Below, one piece after another: positions 1 to 10,718 of a stretch of DNA of 64,000 bases. The stretch is from Sclerodactyla briareus (lineage: Eukaryota > Echinodermata > Holothuroidea > Dendrochirotida > Sclerodactylidae), in contig JAODTK010005615.1 of the NCBI GenBank assembly GCA_026419785.1, positions 248,001 through 312,000 of the forward strand, in the 5' to 3' direction. The notes beneath the pieces were generated by a model, which ran no database searches, was not told the DNA's origin, and saw nothing but the letters and a program-made list of their open reading frames with translations. A program made the position numbers and the translations under genes. Positions within the stretch are counted from its first letter, which is position 1, and each line of letters starts with the position of its first letter.

Positions 1-365
1 GAAATCTGCACTGACTGGAAGGATCCACAAGGTAAGATTTGAGCCATTTCAATACTGTCCCACCAAGAAGAAACTCATTTTCCATTTTGGAAACACAGAA
101 GAGAATGATCCACAGTATCGAAGAGGGCGGAGAGGTCCAGCAAGACAAGAAGTAAACATTGTTGCTGATCCAGACACAACACATCATTTATCACCCGAAA
201 CAGAGCGGATTCCGTACTAAAAACTGGTCGATACGCGGATCGGAAGCTGTCAAGTAATTGGCTGTGCTCAATGGGCGAAGTGATCTGGTTCGCAGCTCTC
301 TCAATTCCTTTGCAACAAATGGGAGGTTGGACACTGGGTGACATGATTAGTAGAAGTCTTTAGTC
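1..365 (-). mobile_element. LINE reverse-transcriptase fragment
   Basis: The reverse strand reads as part of the reverse transcriptase of a non-LTR retrotransposon. Near 340-220 there is a segment resembling the fingers region (PICCKGIERAANQI, then SFRSAYRPVFSTESALFRVINDVL). It is followed by LLVLLDLSALFDTVDH, which corresponds to the motif with the first catalytic Asp (D.SAAFDTVDH in the family). After a frameshift near position 75 the reading continues as GGTVLKWLKSYL, the segment that normally follows. The order and spacing match CR1/L2/Jockey-type RTs by established family knowledge. The copy is broken by the shift and cut by the window edge, and no endonuclease domain is visible, so it is a dead 5'-truncated relic. 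The exact clade cannot be decided by eye. Confidence 0.8.
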
Positions 366-2586
366 CATTGGCACGTGAAGCAGAGAAAATCTTGTAAGTA
401 GTAGTATGGCAAAACAGAATTGCACTGAAACTGGATCGTCATTATCAGGGTATATTTACCGTGTCTTGGTATTTCAAAGTGTGTTCACAATCTGAAGGGT
501 GTTTGGTACCTATAAACTGTCCAAAATGAACAGGATTTATAAGAGTTTTCTGTCAGTTACGAGTTGCGGCGATTTAACAGGAATTTCTCCAGAAACCCCC
601 TCCTAACCAACTAATGAAACTTATTTTTCAGTCCTAAATTTCGAAACTTTTTCCATACTCTAGAAAAATAGCTTCCATGAACATAGAATTCCAACGAAGT
701 TAGTAATTACCACAATTCGGGTATTTTGAGGACGTTTTGCATCCCACCTCTACAAGAAATTGCGCTCCGGCCGGCACACTCCGTGGCACTTGAAATTCAA
801 ATTGCGCCACGGGGTTCGAAAAAAGTTCTAATTGACTTTTACGTGGATGGTAGGTCTGGCTAATTACCCAGACATAGGAAATTTCATGTTCTTTAAGAAA
901 TAGGTTTGAAATGTTAATTTCTTCACAAAATTCCAACTGGATTCAGTGGATTGCCACAACTCGCAGCATTAAAAAAGCTCCTGTCATGGCGTTGGACTTA
1001 AATCATCCTTTGCAAAGACTTGCCGCTCGACTGGCGCGGCGCTGTTGGGCGTTGGCGTGACGTAGAATTCGGACTGTTTTCCAGTTTAGATGGTCCAGAT
1101 GAATTAAACATTGTCCTTGCTGAAAAAACTTGAATTGACGTTTTATGTACTAGAACTAATTAGCCAGAGCTACTTTTTCCAGAAAAAAAATCTGAATGGG
1201 CGCTAAATTCTCAAACCATGCCGGTATTTATTATTATTATTATTTTTTTTTTTTGGGGGGGGGGGAGGGTTGTCGGGGATCCCGAGTGGGTACGCTAGAA
1301 TATACACACCTCGACGAGGGCCTTTTGCCCGATAGTATAAATTTCCAACCTTCTTTATAGCAAAAAAGAAGCTTTATTAAAGCTCAAAATTTTCGGCACG
1401 CTCGCTCAAGTTTAAGATCAGTTTATAGATAGGATACACAAGCCGTGTGAAATCTTCGAAAATGTCCCGTTGCAAAGAGATGAATGTTTTCAATATGTGG
1501 GGAGGATGATCTTTCTGCCGTCTACCAATGTTTTGCCTTTGTTAAGTGGTGTGCTCTCACGACGCAAATACTCAGTGCCCAGGCCTTCATCCGTGCAGTT
1601 ATCGGGAATACCTGACCCGTTCTCACGACGGCGCCTGATTGAGTGGGTTGCCACTGGGATTAAGCAATGTGTATTCTATTCATTTCGTTTTATTCATTTT
1701 CTTCGAGAAAAAAGTACAAAAAAAAACAATAATAAAAAGGCAGATTTTTACCTAGGGGGTAGGGTGAGGCTCGTCGGGGAACTCCCCCCCCCCCCCCCCT
1801 CCCCGTCTTGGAAATCCTCGCGCCACCACTGCCCACCCCACCTCTCAGTAGCGACGTCCATGGCCATAATCTCTACCCTATCAGCGCCACTGGCACGATT
1901 GGCATTAGTAGGCCTAGCCTACATGTCAAGTTAGGCAAGTTCGCAATCGAAGCTACAACATAGTTTCAGTGTGGTTTGCTTGTAACTGGGCCTCAGCGGG
2001 TTAGCATGCATGCCTTAGAGTCTCACGAATGGCGAATTGTTCCATATATTGGGCGATGCTTGTTTTCGCGTGTCAGGAAATCGAAGTCCGTTATTTCCCT
2101 CCCCTTCTCCAGGACCCCCATCCTACCTCCTTCGCCCGATAGGGCCGATACACGCCTGAGTAAAATCTTTCGAAATGTCTTTCGATCGGAACGACTGTGG
2201 CAAAGCTGCAGTACGTAGTACGTCCTTGGCGTCAACCCATTGGATGTGGCAGAGTAACATTGTCCGTGAGGTATGCGTGTTTGTGCTACTGGTCTCTTCC
2301 ATTTAGTCTCGTGATTTCTGCACATATTACTATAATCTCATAACATTCTGAATATGAAGTAGATGTTACTCTAGTTGTGAATACGACAACCGTACCCCGA
2401 CGAGCGCAATAGCCGGCCGGCGGCACCACAGATTTCCTATATTGACTAGATAGTTCGTCAACCGCAAAATGTGTAACCTAGTGCAATCAGTGCAATAGCG
2501 CCCTCTCACACCCCGAAAGCTTTAGCAGGACATTCCTTCGCACACACATAGTTGTATGATCGAGGCAAGACGCATGCAGTCATGAT
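366..2586. other. Non-coding stretch, no gene recognised
   Basis: No supported exon, RNA gene or complete repeat is seen here. It contains an ATT/poly-T run passing into poly-G near 1226-1268 and a poly-C run near 1785-1803. ORFs at 1470-1934 and 2023-2325 have low-complexity or arbitrary translations and no recognisable domain. Confidence 0.5.
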
Positions 2587-2706
2587 AGTGTATGTATGTA
2601 TGTATGCATGTATGTATGTATGTATGTATGTCTGTATGTATGTATGTATGTATGTATGTATGTATGTATGTATATATGTATGTATGTATGTATGTAGTTA
2701 TGTATG

Positions 2707-2740
<34 letters not shown>

Positions 2741-2791
2741 TGTATGTATGTATGTATGTATGTATGTATGTATGTATGTATGTATGTATGT
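2587..2791. repeat. (TATG)n tetranucleotide microsatellite
   Basis: About 205 bases of nearly perfect TATG/GTAT repeats with a few substitutions, such as tatatatg and tagttatg steps. Its length gives open frames on both strands that translate to YVCM or IHTY repeats; these are not genes. It directly abuts a tandem array that starts at about 2801. Confidence 0.97.
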
Positions 2792-2800
2792 GACGCCTAG

Positions 2801-3830
2801 CTTGTGAAGAGCATAACTTGACCCCACCTGGATGGATGAAGCTTATACTTTGTGGGTTCCCCTTAATAAGTGACACGTCCCTTTGTTTTTGGGGCAGGTA
2901 CGAGGTCACCTGAGGTCGGTAGAGGTCAACGTCTGAAAATCTCGTGAAGAGGATAAGTCCAGAAATGCTTGGTCCAATCAAGCTGTAATTTGGCGTGAAG
3001 CTTCCTTGTGGGTTGTACAAGCCCCCTATTGTTTTTTTTGGTGCAGACCAGGGGCAATTTTGGGGAGGGGAATTATGAAAATTGAGATTTTGGTAATTTT
3101 CATTCTGCAAGAGCTTAACTCGACCCCACCTGGATGGATGAAGCTAAACTTGGAATGTGGGTTCCCCAAAATGAATGCATGATCCCTATTGTTTTGGGGT
3201 CAGGTCAAAGGTCATCTGAGGTCATTATAGGTCAAAGTCTGAAAATCTCGTGAAGAGGATAAGTCCAGAAATGCTTGGTGCAATCAAGTTGCAATTGGGT
3301 GTGTAGCGTCCTTGTGGGGAGTACAAGCAACCCTCTCGCGTTTGTTTTTTTGGTTCAGAACTCAGGGGTCAATTTTGTCAATTTTTTTTTTTTTTTTTTT
3401 TTTTTTTGGGGGGGGGGGATTTTGAAAAATTGATATTTTGGGCAATTTTTCGCTAGTGAAGAGCTTAACCCGACCCCACCTGGATGGATGAAGCTAAACT
3501 TGGAATGTGGGTTCCCCAAAATGAATGCATGATCCCTATTGTTTTGGGGTCAGGTCAAAGGTCATCTGAGGTCATTATAGGTCAAAGTCTGAAAATCTCG
3601 TGAAGAGGATAAGTCCAGAAATGCTTGGTCCAATCAAGCTGAATTTGGTGTGTAGCTTTCTTATGGGGGAGTACAGTACCCTATTGTTATTGGTGGTTCG
3701 ACCAGGGATCATTTCGGAGAAAATGGGAAAATTTTGAGAAGTTGTTATTTTTGTCAATTTTAGCTTGTGAAGAGCAATATTCGACCACCTGGATTGACGA
3801 AGTTCATACTTGGTACGTGGGTGGACTGGT
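2801..3830 (+). repeat. Tandem array, ~305-350 bp unit (family 1)
   Basis: Three full units and part of a fourth begin at about 2801, 3105, 3453 and 3763. Each starts near gtgaagagc..aac, then carries cgaccccacctggatggatg, a ggtcaggtcaaaggtcatctgaggtca-type block, a gtgaagaggataagtccaga block and a poly-T/poly-G stretch near the end. Units differ by substitutions and small indels. The same unit recurs in this window at 62385-63130 and as a short piece at 56640-56700. No coding potential is visible, so this is a satellite-like dispersed family. Confidence 0.9.
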
Positions 3831-4444
3831 AATGTAAAGAAGCATAATTACCGATTAGTTTTGAATATAGGTACTGCAGCATTGCAATACTGATTCTATT
3901 TTTGTAGCCTACTAGCCTATACAACCCGACCACAAAAATGTATTGTAGTTCATTTTATGAAAAGGCGCCTGGTGATTTGTGTTGATGTTTTGTACTCTCA
4001 ATACAGAATCAAATGTTATAAAATGTCGTTGTCACGTTTAATTTCAGTCAACGACTGTCATGTGTCATTGACTGAGTATCATGTGTCTCATTTTTGTACA
4101 TTTCATGCATTCAAAGTTTTCAGTAGTATTATGTCCAATAGCAATATAACTCATGTCAGGGAATTCCGGATTCTGTTGGGTGAACAGATAAGTGTGACTG
4201 CTCGAAAAGTTATTTGAACGAAAAGGCACAAACATTGATCGATCAAAGGGCTTTTTTCACCTCAGATGTTTGGGTTTACTGGAATAGTAATGCAAAATTC
4301 AAAGTCAGGATTAGCTAGGGTTCAGGCTTTTAGGTCGAGGGTCAAACTATTACATGCTCAATTAACGGAGGTTGCTATGGCCCCTGTCTTTAACAACCCT
4401 GTCAAATCAGCGTAAGGTCAATAGTCCTCCATTCATTTGTATAT
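3831..4444. other. Non-coding stretch
   Basis: AT-rich sequence between two repeat blocks. An 86-codon ORF at 3957-4217 has no recognisable domain, no splice context and no neighbour support. I see nothing else in it. Confidence 0.4.
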
Positions 4445-5172
4445 ACTAACTAGACTGTGTTAGGCGGGTAACCCGCCACTATATATCCCCGCTTTTGAGC
4501 AATCATTGGGAAGAAGTATCCTAACACCCATCTTTGTCAGAAACCAAGATAACTTTCTATCCACCAAGGTTTTGTTGTAATCCATAAGTTTATAGGCACA
4601 TGAATTAGCCAATTTGACCCACGATGGTTTTGAAATGACTTCTAATTTTATTAGGAACCACACCACGTTTCGTTCAAATCTTACAAGTTTGGAAATCGCA
4701 TAAATTCCGCAAATTTGACCTCCGATGACCTTGAAATGACCTCCACATTTTTCGGGATCAACTGTAATCCCTACCCACCAAGTTTTGTTTAAATCTGACA
4801 ACGTTTTGAAAATCGCATAAATTCCGCAAATTTGACCTCCGATGACCTTGAAATGACATTTTTCGGGATCAACTATAGTCCCTACCCACCAAGTTTCGTT
4901 CAATCCGACTAACTTGGAAATTTCGCATGAATTATGCAAATCAGCGGCCCCCAGCATTGCAGATGTGAAGCTCACTTTCGAACTCATCCGAGATTTACAG
5001 GGCGGACCTGGACCAAGTTTCAGATCAATCGAATAAAGCGTTAAAGAGTTATTTGCGCTAACGCCTAAAGCTTCCGGCGGCGGCGGCGGAGCCTGGGACG
5101 GCGCGGCTCACACCAAAAACCATAATATCCCCGGACACTTCCAGTGTCGCGGGGATATAATTACTAGTTGCA
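4445..5172 (+). mobile_element. Hairpin-ended non-autonomous element (family 2), copy A
   Basis: The left end carries a small palindrome, ggcgggtaacccgcc, followed by tatatccccg. The body holds three diverged ~120-bp sub-repeats of the type gaccttgaaatgacctcc / cccacccaccaagtttcgttc / tcgcataaattccgcaaattt. The right end has a GC-rich (GGC)n module near 5070-5110 and a terminal palindrome near 5125-5165, with arms atccccg-acact and agtgt-gcggggat. The tatccccg at the left and cggggata at the right are mutually inverted, which suggests short terminal inverted repeats. No protein is encoded. Further copies lie at 20590-21430, 28318-29205, 41030-41230 (reverse) and 61310-61815. It is non-autonomous or satellite-derived, and its mobiliser is unknown. 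Confidence 0.75.
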
Positions 5173-6805
5173 CCTTGGGTCTGACGCCGGTGGCTTCGCC
5201 CCCTTGATATGTGCTATGCCCCCCCCCCCCCAGTTTAAATTGGCTGGCTACGCCCCTGTATACAGGATTACAAAAAATACCCTCATAACCCCTAACAGAT
5301 TACTGGGAAGTCGATTCACAAGCACACCCCTACTGCAGTGAGGCGAGGATTGCACTGTTGCGTATGCGTGTCCGGGATGGATGTGAAGAATGCAGGGGCA
5401 GCTAGGGTAAGAGGGGTGTCAAGGAAAGGTTTGCCAAGGCAATTACACGTGGAAGCACATGCCTAGATTGCACCTAGCTGCATCCACCATCCGCTTCAAT
5501 CCTCCAGCCTCCTCCAGACCGAGCGACCACGCAGTCTTGGGCCTCATTCTCTGCCATGTCGCAGTCATGCGCACTTGCGTTTCGGGCTCAAATTCATAGG
5601 CGAATGACCCGCTTGCTGTTGCTGGCGCATGTGGGTTTTGGGTGGGCAGATTGTCATGGACGGTTTGATAGGCTGCCTGTAATGGGGCCTATGTAGGTAG
5701 CGCGTGGAAGATGTGAGGGCAGATGTTCACGAGCCCATGAAAGTTTGACATAGGCCCTGCGGACAAATACATTGATTGCCTACGTGGACCCCAAACAACA
5801 GCTCATGGTTCATTGGTTTGCCCATAAGTGGGTAGCTGATTGGCCCTGATAGAACCGCACACTCTTCATTGAGTGGGTTTCCCGGAGGGCCTCGGTGGAC
5901 CTCATAGAAATTTTTCCCACAGGGGCCCACATTGACACCATGGGCAAAACTGCATGGTCCCCACCGCAACCCATTCTCAACACGCTGAAAACGGTGGTAC
6001 ATACACCGGTCCATTTGTTTTAGCCTAGTTTCCAACATCAGCGCGTAACAACTCCTGTTTACCCATCTTGAGTAAATGTTTACCCAGGCTGGGTAAAACA
6101 AATTCAAATTGCCCAGGTGGTAATTTTACCCAACATTTATGTAGAGTGTATGAGCTCCTTTTGTGCTAGTTGTTTGGCTTCCCCTCTCTGCTCCTATGGA
6201 ATGAGGAATTCTGGCTACGACACTGTCAAAATTCTCGTAGGATCTGCTACTCAGTGAAAAAGACGCACCACACAGGCCCTTGTGAATTCCTTGGAGAACA
6301 GGCACTAATCATGGAATGATCACATACGTTTTATATTTATAAGAGTCATTCACTATATAAAACTCACAACTTTACTTCATTTGTATAAGGATAAGCTAAG
6401 CCCCATAACACCTAATGTTGATATTAAAGCAAAATTCCATATCAACTTGACCTCCTCTACTCCCTTTACCATCTATCCTAATACAGACATTAGGCCTATA
6501 GACTTCTTTTAGTAACTAGTTCCGCGTAAATTTTTGCTTCTGGGAGTGGTAGAGCGCATCCCGTGCGCGTTTGGAGGGAGGCATATTTCCAGTATGTACA
6601 GTGCATATGTGACGCCCGACTTCCCGTTAATAATACGACCGAACCTCTGTGGCGGAACAGCACCTGTTCGTGTGAAGGATCTGTTTTTACGTTTAAATAG
6701 TACGTGTGGGGGTTGTTTTTATCGTTTTTGGGATATATATTCTCTGCTAACTGAGGAGGGGTAAATTGTGTGCTGACGTATTTATTTTATTAGAAAAATA
6801 TCAAA
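5173..6805. other. Upstream flank of the SMAP gene
   Basis: No exon or repeat is firmly supported here. A poly-C run lies at about 5219-5232. The last part, up to the ATG at 6806, should contain the 5' UTR and promoter. A possible acceptor (tttattttattag, ending about 6792) lies just before the start codon, so the 5' UTR may be spliced. No convincing TATA box could be chosen. Confidence 0.35.
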
Positions 6806-6929
6806 ATGACGACTAGAACACAACGTGATAAGGAGAAAAAGCAACAGGATGAGTTTCAGCAATCCTCAGAAGGGGGGGCACTTTTATTAGAAGAAGATAC
6901 AAATATTGCGGCCGATTGTGACGCAAAAG
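6806..6929 (+). CDS. SMAP-family ArfGAP, exon 1
   Basis: This exon starts the SMAP protein, a GTPase-activating protein for Arf GTPases that acts in clathrin-dependent vesicle traffic (established for the family). The ATG opens a frame MTTRTQRDKEKK.., which matches the short basic start of SMAP1/2. The exon ends DCDAKG with the last Gly split by a canonical donor (aaaag|gtaat), phase 1, exactly fitting exon 2. ArfGAP domains use a CX2CX16CX2CX4R zinc finger. Only the second Cys of the first pair is readable here: where families have NKYCADC, the frame gives TNIAADC. The same bases in a neighbouring frame give aaa tat tgc (KYC), so a compensating pair of one-base indels is likely. A similar pair may lie in the preceding QQSSEGGALLL. 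The nearest known relatives are SMAP1 and SMAP2; the invertebrate gene is probably ancestral to both. Confidence 0.85.
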
Positions 6930-7139
6930 GTAATATTTTTCCCAGATAACGTGAGTGATACAGTGATAGGTCTAGCAATATTTACTAATTTAGCCTAACA
7001 TATCTAACGTTAGGCTAACAGTAACCACTTACAGTGTTAAATGTCAGTGTTCACTGTTATACTGTGACAGTCTGTGAGTTCTAGTATGAGTAATTAATAC
7101 TAGTTACTACACTCTACAGTACAAACCTCCTCAATGTGT

Positions 7140-7400
7140 ACCTAGATGTATGAGGTTATTGTTAGGAATCAGCTAGGCCTAGCTAGGGGAGTTGTCGGAC
7201 TCGGGCGTCAGATAGGCCTAGCCTAGATAACAAATACAGGATGTAGGCCTAGCCTAGGCTAGGCCTAGGCCTAACTGTTGTTAGGCTAATCCCAAATCTG
7301 GTTGCTGACTGTGTGTATTCCTGTACCCTACATCCAGTCGCCTGTCGTACACGTACCAAAATTCTGCAGTGTTAGGCCTAAGCTATATAGGCCTAGGGGA
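7140..7400. repeat. Cluster of aggcctag palindromic words
   Basis: At least eight overlapping copies of taggcctag / cctaggctagg occur, the densest at about 7243-7275. The word is self-complementary. Similar single copies are scattered elsewhere in the window (for example 6493, 11311 and 39302). No function can be assigned; it looks like a lineage-specific oligonucleotide bias. Confidence 0.55.
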
Positions 7401-10400
7401 TGAGAGACACCACTTACGGAATTGAAAAGAGTTGGCTAAACAGGCAAGAAACAGAATGCAGTTTTGTTATGGTCAAATCTATCTGACTGGAACATGGGCA
7501 CCTCTAATTGGCGATGCGTTGGTGGGTTCATCTGTAGAAATGTTTAAAATGTCAAAAAGAAGTCATATTTGTCTCCACAAACTATTACTTTGTCTACCGT
7601 TTTAGTGTCGCCAGACACGATGTGACCTAGAACGTGATTGACATTATGGCTCAGCTGTTTCCCGGGGTAATTGTTTGAATAAAATATGGGTACGAATAGT
7701 AATAGCACTGCGGAGATTTTTCAGCACAGAAAGAAAGGCGGCGGATGCTAGGCCGATTTTGAAAGGGAACACAGGAAAAGGGTTTGGTGGATGGTATTTT
7801 TATGAGGTACTTGACGCAGGAGATCGAACCAATACAAGGCCCTGAGCGCTGCAAGCAATTTTTTCCACATTTCTAATTGTCTTTGCCAGTTTTTTTCACC
7901 TGCTTTGCTGCCGCCGGAACAAGAGGGGAGTGGCAGAGGGGAGGGGGTGGGGTGGAGGGTGGCCAGGTTCAGGTCTGGATGCGTTCCACGTTAGCATAAT
8001 GGTCGCACTGTTTTGGTAGGCCACCTGTCCCGCCTTACCAACTCTGTGTGCGAGGCCTTCTTTTTTCTATTTTCACCCTCACTATGACTGCTTGGGAGAC
8101 GACCTTTTGGCTTCCACAGGGGGATTTCACCCCCTCACCCAGATTCCTCGTATTACGCCCCTCGTCGCCAGTTGGAATAGGGGACACGTGCCCTCAAGAA
8201 AATGTGGTGTGTTCCAAGCCCCCTCCCATCCTCAAATGAAATGTCCAAAAAATGCAGGTTTTGCTGTATTTTTTTTTTTTAAATGTAGCCTATGGCTATT
8301 CCTGACACTTGTTTCACTGGAAAGACTAAAAATTTAGCACCTGATTTTATCTGGGATCCTCGTCAGTCACTGAACACAAAGGGAGGGGACCACCCTTTGT
8401 TCACAGAAACTTAACATATTACAGCTGCAGGTGTTTAGGGGCCAAGAGCGCATTTCCGTGGGTCCCGACCTGAAGCCCTCCCCTGCATGTTTTAGCATGT
8501 TTCTTTGTTAACGACTCCACTATTACATTCTATCGGTCTAGGGCATGACCGCAGTGCCTTAGCTAGCGATGCGTCTCGCCGTCTTTGAGACGGGGATCAA
8601 AATGAAGGACGGCCGATTTAGGATGAACGGCCCTATAATGGATCTGTCCAGCCTCCCAATTTACCGTAAATAAACTTGGAGAACAAACATGCCAGCCTAG
8701 GCCTAATTTAAACCGAATCGGTCATCCTGAAACCAATTCAGTACATTGGCATATTACTGCGGACTGATTAAATTTCTAAATCGGAATGAGAATATCACCG
8801 TGATACGAGGTCGGCGCAACGTTAGCGCTAGCGTCCGCTACAGTCAGTACAAGTCCAGGCAACACGTCGCGCGCTAGCCTACCTTGTGAATATATATATA
8901 CATATTATATCCGCTGATATTATTTCTTTTTGTATGAACAAAACATTTCCCGTTGGGCTGCAAAACTTTTTTCATTCACCGCTCATAAATTTTGACCTGT
9001 GCATGTTCAACTAGTACATTCTTCCATATTATGTACGATGTACATGTATGTAAGCCCAGCCCCGCCCAAACATTTCCGCTAGTGCATTATCCCAACGTAA
9101 CTGTGATAATTTTAGCAAGAAAACCGAGCAAGGCACGATCTAAAATTGGTCGTAAAAGCTACCAAATCAATGCTAAACTTTCATGTCTGATTGTTTTATC
9201 CACCAATTGTCTAATTAATCACTTTCGTTCATTCATTATATTGCAGTAAAAAAAAAAAGAAGGATGTATGCAAGAAGAACATTGTGAAAAATAGAGGCCC
9301 CATACAGTGAGCTGCAAGTATGCAGTAGTAGTAGTTATATAAACGATCGCTAGCAGTATTTTAGGAAGCACGAAGAACGTACCAGCACCGAGACCGGTGT
9401 GCCAGAGCATCGGTAATACCAGTTCCAGAAAATATAGGTACCGCGCACCCCTTAGTACCGCGTGCTGCAGTACTGAGTACTGGTAATAATAACGATATCC
9501 GGTATATCGCGCAACCCCAATCCACTGTTTTTTTTTGCAGATGTTATAAAATCAAGCCTGAACTTGTAGCTTTTTAACGCAATTTTGCAATCCAAAAAAC
9601 AAGTGGGTCGCTGTCGGCTCAATTGAGGCGCAAATTGCGATGCGATTCCGGCTAATGCGGGCCCTGAGTCTGACACAAGATTTTTGTTCATGACTGATAG
9701 TATAGGGCAATGTCCAATCATTATATGTGATCCAGTCCTGTGAACCGCTGTTCACCACACACAAACGAAGCTCAAGTGCTGCAACAAAACACATAATAAC
9801 GTTCATCCTAACGTTCATCCTTAGGTCTCTAACTCTAGGTTTTATACAAAGGCAATAATAATAGTCGTGTTTCCGTCTGCCTGAAATATATTAATAATTC
9901 ATGCTACCTACATTATTAAAACACTTTCTCATTTTTATTAGCAAATTCTGAATGACATAGCGCTGCCCTCGCAGCCTGCTACACCGTTACCTACTGTAAA
10001 CGTCTTGCTGTTGGTCTGATTAGTGTTTTTATTTTAAATGAGTGGCTACACGAGCCATGCTGGAGTTTTTTGCCAAATGAGTTATATTTAGCATGCATGA
10101 GTCATCGTATGTGTTTGGAGAAAGTACAGCTGGCCGTGCATTCCGCGGAAGAAAGTAATTGCCAGGAGCAAAGCGGTGTTATGTGACTGTGATATATGGG
10201 CTTATTCACAATCAGGTACACAAGTGGGTGTCCACAGAGACGTTGAAATTGAGGTGTGCATTTTCAAGGTTAGTGTTTTCTGTAGAAAAGGAAGAAACAC
10301 ATTAAATTTTGGTGTTGAAACATTTTTAGGGAGATTAGTTAAGATAAAACAAATTATGGTTGCATAGGATGAGAAGAAATGGAAAAAAAAAGGAATAAAA

Positions 10401-10718
10401 GTAAAATTTTAATTGCTGGTCACACAAATTTAGTCAAAGATCATTTTCTACATGTGGATCACATCAAAATTTATTGCCAACACATGTAGCTACAAGATGG
10501 TACAACTTTCATGCACAATAATATTTGATTGCACTGAAAAATTGTGGTAAACTTGTAATCACACAACATGACAAGAAATGAAGCTAACAAAGTTCCATGT
10601 AACTTTCAAACAGGGAGGTGGATTCCTGTTTCTATATAATGAACTGAAAGTGTGATTGAGTATCCTACTATGTACTGAATTTCGAGAACATAGCATTTTG
10701 CCATGCTCAACATATCAG

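Noticed and set aside
2522-3110. Long ORFs on both strands (up to 176 codons) with YVCM/IHTY repeats
   Set aside because: They arise from the TATG microsatellite, whose four-base unit is stop-free in several frames, and run into the adjacent satellite-like array.
4460-4987. 175-codon reverse-strand ORF with internal repeats (KVIGGQICGIYAI)
   Set aside because: The repeats reflect the ~115-bp sub-units of the family-2 element. Other copies of the element do not keep the frame.
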